A stretch of 26,561 nt of DNA, from the IMG/VR virus record IMGVR_UViG_3300036766_001218, positions 1 to 26,561 of that record; one strand, 5' to 3'. A program made the position numbers and the translations under genes. This DNA comes from a virus. Below, in pieces: positions 21,440 through 26,561 of this stretch (positions are counted from its first letter, which is position 1; every line of letters begins with the position of its first letter). The notes beneath the pieces were generated by a model that saw nothing but the letters and a program-made list of their open reading frames with translations, was not told the origin of the DNA and did not search any database.

Positions 21440-23586
21440 CGCGGCGCGACTTCAGGCGGGGGTTGGCGCCCGTCGCTGCCAGCTGCAGGCGGCGCAAGGG
21501 CGGCCTTGAGCTGGTCGACGTTGTCGATGACGACGGTGAGCTTACCGCTGGTGAGCTGGTCCTTGATACTCTGATTCGTCGCCGTCATCTTGTCGTACGC
21601 GGCTTGCGCGTCCTTGAGCGTTTGCTCCTTCTTGGCGACGTCCTCCTGCGCCTGGCCCTTGACGTCGGTAGCCAGGTCCCATGCGGCACCGCCAGACTTG
21701 CCGATGACGTTCCACCAGGAGTACTCCTTGCCCTTGCCGGCGTCGGCGAGAGTCTCCTTCGACATCTGCAGCTCGGCCTTCGCCCGGTTCACGGCGAACG
21801 AGGCCTGCTTCGCTTCCTCCTTCCCGCGCTGTATGGAGGGGTCCGAGACCTTGCCCCCCTTCATCTGCTTCTCCAGCGAAGTGACTGTCTCTTTCACCGC
21901 GGCGGACGCGTCCGCCGTCATCGCCTCACCCTCCTTGGGGCCGCCGGTGAGCCACGTCACGACACTTGCCGCCTTGCCTGCGAGCGGGACCAGCGCCTTG
22001 TAGAGTGAGGCCATGGCGGGGGCGAGCGCGGTTTGCATCTGCATCGCGCTCTTGCGGATCTCGTTGTTGAAGACTTCGGCCTGCGACGTGCTTGTGCGCA
22101 TCGCGGCAGCGAACGATGCTGCGATCTCCTCGTCCGCGATGATCGCGTTCTCCAGCCTCTCGAACTCCGCGGTCACCGCCGCGGCACCCGCAGCCCCGCC
22201 GCCTTTCTCCTTGAAGATCGACTCAAATCCGAGCGTCGACTTGCGCGATGAGACGTCCGAGAACATCGTCCCCATCGTCTTGTCGAACTGCGTGCCCAGC
22301 CCACCCTTGCCCGAGGTCTTGGCGTGCTTCTCCGCCGCAAGCATCGACTCTACGAGGATCTGCTTCGGACTCTTGACCTTGTCGCCGGCACCCTGCACGT
22401 TGACGCCGAGCTTCTCAAACGCACTGAGCCGTGCGCCCTTCGAGAACACACCCGCGAACGCGCCCACGGAGGTCGCGGCGTTGGCCGCGGAGAAGGCGCC
22501 CCCCCTGGCGCGAGCCATCTGCGCCATCGCGCCCATCTGGGTGATCGCTCCGCTCTTGTCCCCCTCAAAGCGCAGCGATGCGGCGCCGATCTTGGCCATC
22601 TGCGTCGCCATGTTCTTGATCTCGACCGCGCCCAGCTTGCCCTGGCCGGCGAAGCTCCGCATCAAGTCGCTGACCGCTTTGCCCTTGTTCTCCACATTAC
22701 CGAGCTGGTTCGCGATGTCGCCTGCCGCATCCATGAAATCCTCAACCGACGCGCCCGTGGCTTTGGCATAGGTAGACATCTGCTCCATGATGTCGCGCCC
22801 CGTCCTGAGATCGCCGGTCTTGGACGTGAACTTGTCAAGCCCTTCAATGAGCGCGTTCGCGTCCGTGCCGGTCCTGCTGCCGACGTCGAGCGCTTGCGTG
22901 ACGAGCGCCTCTTTGCTCACGCGTCTGTTGTTGCGCGGGTCGTTCCCGATGAAGCCCTGGTTCGATACGTTCTGCGCGCTCGTCTCTAGATCGAAGTTCT
23001 TCTTCGCGATCGAGCCGATGTCCGTGTCCACGCCGGACGCGCGTGCGATGTCTTTGGCGATACCGTACGCCAAGCTTGCCGCCTTCTTCGCGGCCCCAGC
23101 AGCAAGCGCGCCCGCGTAGCTCACGCCGTCCTTGGCATTGGAGCCACCGCCACCGGCAGCAGCCCAGGTACCGCTCCCCATCGACCGCACGATCGAGCCG
23201 AGGTTGGTCGGCTTCTTCTTCGCGGCGACGGCTTCTGCCTTGGCGATCTTGCCGAGCTGGCGTTCGGCGTCCTTGGCCATGTCGGCGAATGCCGCCTTGG
23301 TCTTCGCAAAACTGCTCTTGGCTTCGTTGCTGAACTTTACGACCGCCGCCGAGCCCGCGTTCATCGCGCGCGGCATGCCGGTCTTGACCGAGTTCGCCAG
23401 CTCAGCGAACGCCTTCTCCGCGTCCTTGGACCCCTTCTTCGAGGACGTGCCGATCGCCCGCCCCGCCTTCTGCCCCTCGGCTTCGATGGCCGCCTTGGCG
23501 CGCTTCGCGCCCTCGACAAGCGGCTGGAAGGCCACCTGCATGTTTCTATCGATCGACGCCCCTACACGTAAGTTGAGCTGGGCCAC
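21436..23586 (-). CDS. Tail tape measure protein
   Basis: 716 aa from GTG 23586. The long, Ala/Lys-rich helical N-terminus leads into a phage tape-measure core (TGDLRTGRDIMEQMSTYAKA, VEDFMDAAGDIANQLGNVEN, ALRSFAGQ-like MRSFAGQGKLGAVEIKNM). A hydrophobic segment lies at about 515-548 (MASLYKALVPLAGKAASVV). Coiled-coil repeats follow to the end. By the usual relation of about 0.15 nm per residue, the tail would be near 100-110 nm. The core fold and position after the chaperone-type genes support the call. The upstream TAG is in the same frame, six bases before the GTG. Confidence 0.9.
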   Translation of the reverse strand: MAQLNLRVGASIDRNMQVAFQPLVEGAKRAKAAIEAEGQKAGRAIGTSSKKGSKDAEKAFAELANSVKTGMPRAMNAGSAAVVKFSNEAKSSFAKTKAAFADMAKDAERQLGKIAKAEAVAAKKKPTNLGSIVRSMGSGTWAAAGGGGSNAKDGVSYAGALAAGAAKKAASLAYGIAKDIARASGVDTDIGSIAKKNFDLETSAQNVSNQGFIGNDPRNNRRVSKEALVTQALDVGSRTGTDANALIEGLDKFTSKTGDLRTGRDIMEQMSTYAKATGASVEDFMDAAGDIANQLGNVENKGKAVSDLMRSFAGQGKLGAVEIKNMATQMAKIGAASLRFEGDKSGAITQMGAMAQMARARGGAFSAANAATSVGAFAGVFSKGARLSAFEKLGVNVQGAGDKVKSPKQILVESMLAAEKHAKTSGKGGLGTQFDKTMGTMFSDVSSRKSTLGFESIFKEKGGGAAGAAAVTAEFERLENAIIADEEIAASFAAAMRTSTSQAEVFNNEIRKSAMQMQTALAPAMASLYKALVPLAGKAASVVTWLTGGPKEGEAMTADASAAVKETVTSLEKQMKGGKVSDPSIQRGKEEAKQASFAVNRAKAELQMSKETLADAGKGKEYSWWNVIGKSGGAAWDLATDVKGQAQEDVAKKEQTLKDAQAAYDKMTATNQSIKDQLTSGKLTVVIDNVDQLKAALAPPAAGSDGRQPPPEVAPR

Positions 23587-23592
23587 GGCGCG

Positions 23593-24243
23593 CTAACCCC
23601 CCAAGGGGGGTAAGGTGGTGGATTCCCCCGCAGCATTCGGGTTCTCCGGGGCTCTTGAGTCGGGGGCGGTCTCGGGGACCTCCACCGCCTCAAGCTCCTC
23701 TAGAACGAACCTCAGCAGGCGACGCACGCGCAGCTCGCGCGTGCGGCTGACGGCCCCCATCGCCGGGAGTCGCGCGAGCATCTCCGGGAGCAGCGCCAGG
23801 TCGGCGTCCGAAGCCACGGCGAGCCCGATGTTGCCGGCGATGCGCATCCGCTCCCAGGCATCAAAGATGAGTTGCGCGCCGTGGTCGGTGAGCGCGACCT
23901 CGACCACGATGTCGTCGGTGGTCTCCGACCACGCGTACCACGGCTTGGTCACGTCGTTCGGGTCGCAGGTGCCGCGGGCGATGACCCAGCGCATGAGCGC
24001 GTCCTGAAACGACGCGACGAACATATCGTTCGCCGAGTCGCTCTTGTCGTGCTCGGGAAAGAGCCTCTCGGCGCGCCGGTACGCCTCGACACGCGCGTCT
24101 TCTAGGTCGGCATCCGGCACGAAGCGCAGCCCGATCGCCACGTCCTCGCCGGGACGCTCGGACCACGTGGACGAGAACGCGTTGGGGGGTACGCGCACCA
24201 CGTCAGGTGGCTGGCGATTCTCGATTTGGCTGAAGACGGGCAT
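23593..24243 (-). CDS. Tail assembly chaperone candidate 2
   Basis: 216 aa. ATG 24243 follows the upstream TAA with no gap and in the same frame, and no Shine-Dalgarno is visible before it. Content: an N-terminal acidic and aromatic region (AFSSTWSERPGEDVAIGLRF, ALMRWVIARGTCDPNDVTKP), a helical centre (LIFDAWERMRIAGNIGLAVA) and an Arg/Glu-rich LRVRRLLRFVLEELEAVEVP before a Pro-rich tail. Two genes between tube and tape measure normally encode chaperones that coat the tape measure. The function is inferred from position; the sequence family is not recognised. Confidence 0.55.
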   Translation of the reverse strand: MPVFSQIENRQPPDVVRVPPNAFSSTWSERPGEDVAIGLRFVPDADLEDARVEAYRRAERLFPEHDKSDSANDMFVASFQDALMRWVIARGTCDPNDVTKPWYAWSETTDDIVVEVALTDHGAQLIFDAWERMRIAGNIGLAVASDADLALLPEMLARLPAMGAVSRTRELRVRRLLRFVLEELEAVEVPETAPDSRAPENPNAAGESTTLPPLGG

Positions 24244-24888
24244 TTAGTTTTGGGTCGGTGTCAGCGGCTCGGAGGACGTAGAAAAGGTGGAGTTGAGCGA
24301 CAGTGCACTCAGAAGCTGCTTGACCGTAGTAAGCAGAAAGCTCCACTGCATTCCGGGCCGCGAATGTACGAAAAAACTCATATCGCCTTGGGCGGTCTTG
24401 ATGGCCGCCGCCATGAACTCGCTCGGCGACATCGACTTGAGCAGCGGGTTGACCTCGTCCTGGAAGAGCTGCTGCTGCATGTACAGGTACGCGATGATCT
24501 CCGGCGTCATAACCTCGCTGCGGTGGATCTGCTCAAACGCTCCGATGTCAGCCTTCGTCGCGGCGTCCACGCCGTCGAAGAAGAAAACCGGGGCACCGTC
24601 AGTCGGAGACTCGGAATCGAGACACGTCAGCGCGAGCGTTTCGATCATGACCCCCTTCTCGTACAGTGGGTCCCCAGCACCCGGCTCCTGGAGCCCGTGC
24701 TTGCGCGCAAACGCGAGACCCTTCGCGAGGACAAGCGCGTGCTCGTCGTCGCGCAGAGGTCGCACGAGCAAGTCGACGACAGGCCCCAACCACGCGCCCG
24801 TCTCGCCGTCGATCTGCGCCCCGGGTAGCGGAAGCTTGATGGGCTTGCGTGCGCGCGTGCCCTGGATCACGTCAGAGAACTTAGCCAT
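24244..24888 (-). CDS. Tail assembly chaperone candidate 1
   Basis: 214 aa. ATG 24888 lies three bases after the tube stop, in the same frame and without a visible Shine-Dalgarno. The N-terminal half (IDGETGAWLGPVVDLLVRPL, RDDEHALVLAKGLAFARKHG) and the helical block EQIHRSEVMTPEIIAYLYMQ, QQLFQDEVNPLLKSM are compatible with a small helical chaperone. The C-terminus is Ser/Thr-rich (TFSTSSEPLTPTQN). Position between tube and tape measure is the main evidence. No programmed-frameshift heptamer is convincing at its end. Confidence 0.55.
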   Translation of the reverse strand: MAKFSDVIQGTRARKPIKLPLPGAQIDGETGAWLGPVVDLLVRPLRDDEHALVLAKGLAFARKHGLQEPGAGDPLYEKGVMIETLALTCLDSESPTDGAPVFFFDGVDAATKADIGAFEQIHRSEVMTPEIIAYLYMQQQLFQDEVNPLLKSMSPSEFMAAAIKTAQGDMSFFVHSRPGMQWSFLLTTVKQLLSALSLNSTFSTSSEPLTPTQN

Positions 24889-24891
24889 GCG

Positions 24892-25269
24892 TTAGCCGGC
24901 GATCTGCGGACGCTTGCACGAGAGCTGCACTTCCTCGACGGTCGTGCCCTTCTCCGAGTCGGAATCGTACTTGAGGTTCTGCACGATGCCCTGCCCCGAG
25001 TAGAACTTGCCGCCGAGCACGAAGCTCACGGGGATGTCGTCCTGGTTGAGGATCTTGTCGATGTCATCCGACGTGAACGACCCGCCCACGGGGGTGAACC
25101 CGCTCGCCGTGATCTTCATCATCGCGTGCCCCTTCGACCACGCAAGGATACCTTCCTGCCCGTACATAGGCTCGCGGTTCATCGTGAAGTCCACGCTCAC
25201 CTTGTTCGCGGTGACCGCTTTTTTAGAGCGCCAGTAGAAGGCCATTTGTCGGCAGACGAGATCAGCCAT
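24892..25269 (-). CDS. Tail tube protein (Mu gpM type)
   Basis: 125 aa, the usual size for a tube protein. Sequence blocks NREPMYGQEGILAWSKG, GFTPVGGSFTSDDIDKILNQ, DIPVSFVLGGKFYSGQGIVQ and KYDSDSEKGTTVEEVQLSC are consistent with the two-sheet fold of contractile-tail tubes. AAAGGA lies 7 nt before ATG 25269. It is the first gene after the sheath, separated by a hairpin-bearing gap. It polymerises into the inner tube. Confidence 0.8.
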   Translation of the reverse strand: MADLVCRQMAFYWRSKKAVTANKVSVDFTMNREPMYGQEGILAWSKGHAMMKITASGFTPVGGSFTSDDIDKILNQDDIPVSFVLGGKFYSGQGIVQNLKYDSDSEKGTTVEEVQLSCKRPQIAG

Positions 25270-25276
25270 TGCGTAG

Positions 25277-25282
25277 TCCTTT
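25277..25282 (-). promoter_or_regulatory. Shine-Dalgarno for the tube gene
   Basis: AAAGGA on the minus strand, 7 nt before ATG 25269. It supports strong independent initiation of the tube gene, in contrast to the next two genes, which have no visible site. Confidence 0.6.
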
Positions 25283-25320
25283 CAGGGGTGCGGCGCGTGA
25301 CGTGCGGCCGGTCGTCGAGC

Positions 25321-25356
25321 GTGCGGGCGAGACGCACTCACGCGTCTCGCCCGCAC
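25321..25356 (-). promoter_or_regulatory. Perfect 15-bp hairpin between sheath and tube genes
   Basis: Arms 25321-25335 and 25342-25356 are exact reverse complements with a 6-base loop. The 119-bp gap 25270-25388 is by far the longest within the operon. No T run follows on the minus strand, so it is not a standard intrinsic terminator. It may attenuate readthrough or protect the sheath mRNA 3' end. Confidence 0.7.
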
Positions 25357-25388
25357 CTCCCGAATGAGGGTGAGGTGGGAGAGCGGAC

Positions 25389-26561
25389 TTAGCCGACGGT
25401 GGCGATCTGGCGCATGACGTTGTCGAGGCGGTGCTGCAGACGCATCACCGCTAGTGGGGTGTCGGTGGCGATGTAGCCTCCTGCCTTGATGTACGTGGAC
25501 AGCGGGGCCCAGGTGTTGACGGGCTTCTCGCTGATCCAGCCGTTGCGGTAGTACAGGTCCAGCTTCTCGCTTACCTTCGCGTTCCAAAGCTTCGGGTACG
25601 CGATGCCTGCGGTGGGCGGTTCCTCTTCGGGTGCGGGGTCGGCGCGGACGACGGGGTTGGACGGGCGGAACTCAGTCTCGTACATCAGCTTGATGTCCAG
25701 AGTCGCGTAGTCCGTCATGTTGATGTCCCCGATGTCGAGGCATCGTTCGTCCTGCACGGCGTTGGACACGCAGTAGGACGTGATCATGCGGACGATCTGC
25801 ACCCCCCCGTCCACCGTCGTGAGTGGGGTGACGCCGGCGTTGAGCACGGTGTCCATCTCGGCGTCCGTGGGGATATCGTCATCGAACGCCTGCGGCGCGA
25901 GGTAAGGGAGCTTGAACGAATCCCAGTCGGTGATCGGGTTCGTCTGCTCCAGCACCGAGCGATACGCCGCCACGAGCGCAGCGAGCTGGGCGGGGTGGTT
26001 CTCGCTGTTGCGGCACCACACCAACGACGCGCGGAACGCGTTGAGGTTGGTCTGGCCGACGGTGATGGCTTGTGCCTGCGAGCCGTTGTGACCGACCACG
26101 AGCTGGTCGAGCAGCAACGTGAGCGGGGCCGCCTTAGATATGAGCTGCGCTTCATAGAGCGCCGTATTGGTCGAGTCGTTACACCCGCTCGCGATCCGCG
26201 CGTAGCGCGTCTTGGTGATCTTGGTGAGGATCGTCGTGACGTCGTCGGCGCCTGTGCCTCCGCTAAGACCGAATCGTGCGCCGTTGGTGTTGACCGCGGC
26301 CGACCCCGTCACGGTGATCACGATCCCTGCGGGGGCGTCGGTCGCGTCGTAGTACAGGATCCAATCCTTCTCAGTCACGCCCGTGTTCTTGGTCGTGAGG
26401 GTGAGCGTGGCCACGGAGAATACCCCGGTGGCGGGGAGTCGCTGCCGGGCGTTGAACGCGAGCGCCATCACAGCACCGACCTCGGCGATCGTGTTCGTAG
26501 CGGTTACCGACACCGAGATGGTAACGCCGGCTAGGCGGAAGCGCAGAAGCCCCGAGACAGA
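25389..26561 (-). CDS. Tail sheath protein (Mu gpL type), 5' end outside window
   Basis: The frame is open through the right edge: 390 codons plus stop. A GTG at 26513 is internal, because coding-like sequence (LLRFRLAGVTIS) continues upstream of it. The C-terminal block YPKLWNAKVSEKLDLYYRNG and the middle GTGADDVTTILTKITKTRYA, VVGHNGSQAQAITVGQTNLN, VDGGVQIVRMITSYCVSNAV match the gpL-type sheath pattern, with DIGDINMTDYATLDIKLMYE where family members carry the domain that packs on the tube. It contracts to drive the tube through the envelope. Normal length is about 480-500 aa, so about 100 residues are missing. Confidence 0.85.
   Translation of the reverse strand, partial: SVSGLLRFRLAGVTISVSVTATNTIAEVGAVMALAFNARQRLPATGVFSVATLTLTTKNTGVTEKDWILYYDATDAPAGIVITVTGSAAVNTNGARFGLSGGTGADDVTTILTKITKTRYARIASGCNDSTNTALYEAQLISKAAPLTLLLDQLVVGHNGSQAQAITVGQTNLNAFRASLVWCRNSENHPAQLAALVAAYRSVLEQTNPITDWDSFKLPYLAPQAFDDDIPTDAEMDTVLNAGVTPLTTVDGGVQIVRMITSYCVSNAVQDERCLDIGDINMTDYATLDIKLMYETEFRPSNPVVRADPAPEEEPPTAGIAYPKLWNAKVSEKLDLYYRNGWISEKPVNTWAPLSTYIKAGGYIATDTPLAVMRLQHRLDNVMRQIATVG

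Noticed and set aside
24244-24262. Frameshift heptamer at the end of chaperone candidate 1
   Set aside because: ACC-CAA-AAC-TAA has no proper X-XXY-YYZ arrangement in the zero frame, and the next gene is in the same frame, so a shift would not reach it.

Overview
The window is GC-rich DNA that reads as the late (tail, host-recognition and lysis) region of a contractile-tailed phage or prophage. From the right edge (26561) to 937 every convincing gene lies on the minus strand. They follow one another with 1-4 nt overlaps or gaps of a few bases, so this is probably one long late operon. The tail gene order matches phage Mu: sheath (gpL), tube (gpM), two genes in the tail-chaperone position, tape measure (gp42), DNA-circularisation/baseplate protein (gpN), hub (gpP), spike (gp45), wedge (gp46) and baseplate J (gp47). 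Two lipoprotein signal peptides and a spanin-like or holin-like lysis cassette imply a Gram-negative host. The GC-rich composition and Cys-rich lipoprotein would suit a Myxococcota-type soil bacterium, but that is a guess. No head, portal, terminase, integrase or replication genes are visible, so phage, prophage and tail-like particle cannot be separated.

Layout, in transcription order from right to left. (1) 26561-18390: tail tube and baseplate core; the sheath runs off the window. Inside this block sits a Pro/Leu repeat gene (18064-18393) with a perfect 105-bp tandem duplication. (2) 18056-14024: baseplate wedge, baseplate J, a small structural protein, and a Mu gp48-position protein that carries a jelly-roll-like insertion. 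(3) 14027-9300: three tandem paralogous beta-rich virion proteins, then a 574-aa tail fibre. (4) 9303-7072: a compact lysis-type cassette with an XhlA-like coiled-coil/TM protein, a 29-aa TM peptide, a 55-aa two-TM holin candidate, a lipoprotein, a small unknown protein, a papain-like cysteine protease and a second lipoprotein with eight further cysteines. (5) 7075-1863: small fibre-type proteins, three tandem Gly-rich adhesin-like fibres (one with a lectin-like insertion), and a stand-alone BppU-N-like domain. (6) 1866-937: an endolysin with a peptidoglycan-binding domain, a lytic-transglycosylase domain and an EF-hand loop.

The left end (1-891) is different. A plus-strand set of very small ORFs, three with strong GAGGAG(G) ribosome-binding sites, converges on the late operon. 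It contains two long hexanucleotide arrays (GGGGTC and variants), each followed by the same ribosome-binding site and 36-bp gene start. The arrays are translated in frame as Ser-Xaa dipeptide repeats. I cannot match this locus to a known system, and it is the most unusual part of the window.

Start sites were re-chosen where the longest open frame ran into a neighbour. In those cases (for example 3087, 7075, 8394, 13191, 14027, 18393) the chosen start overlaps the upstream stop as ATGA, GTGA or TGATG. Two genes too short for routine ORF calling (8849-8938 and 8666-8833) are included.
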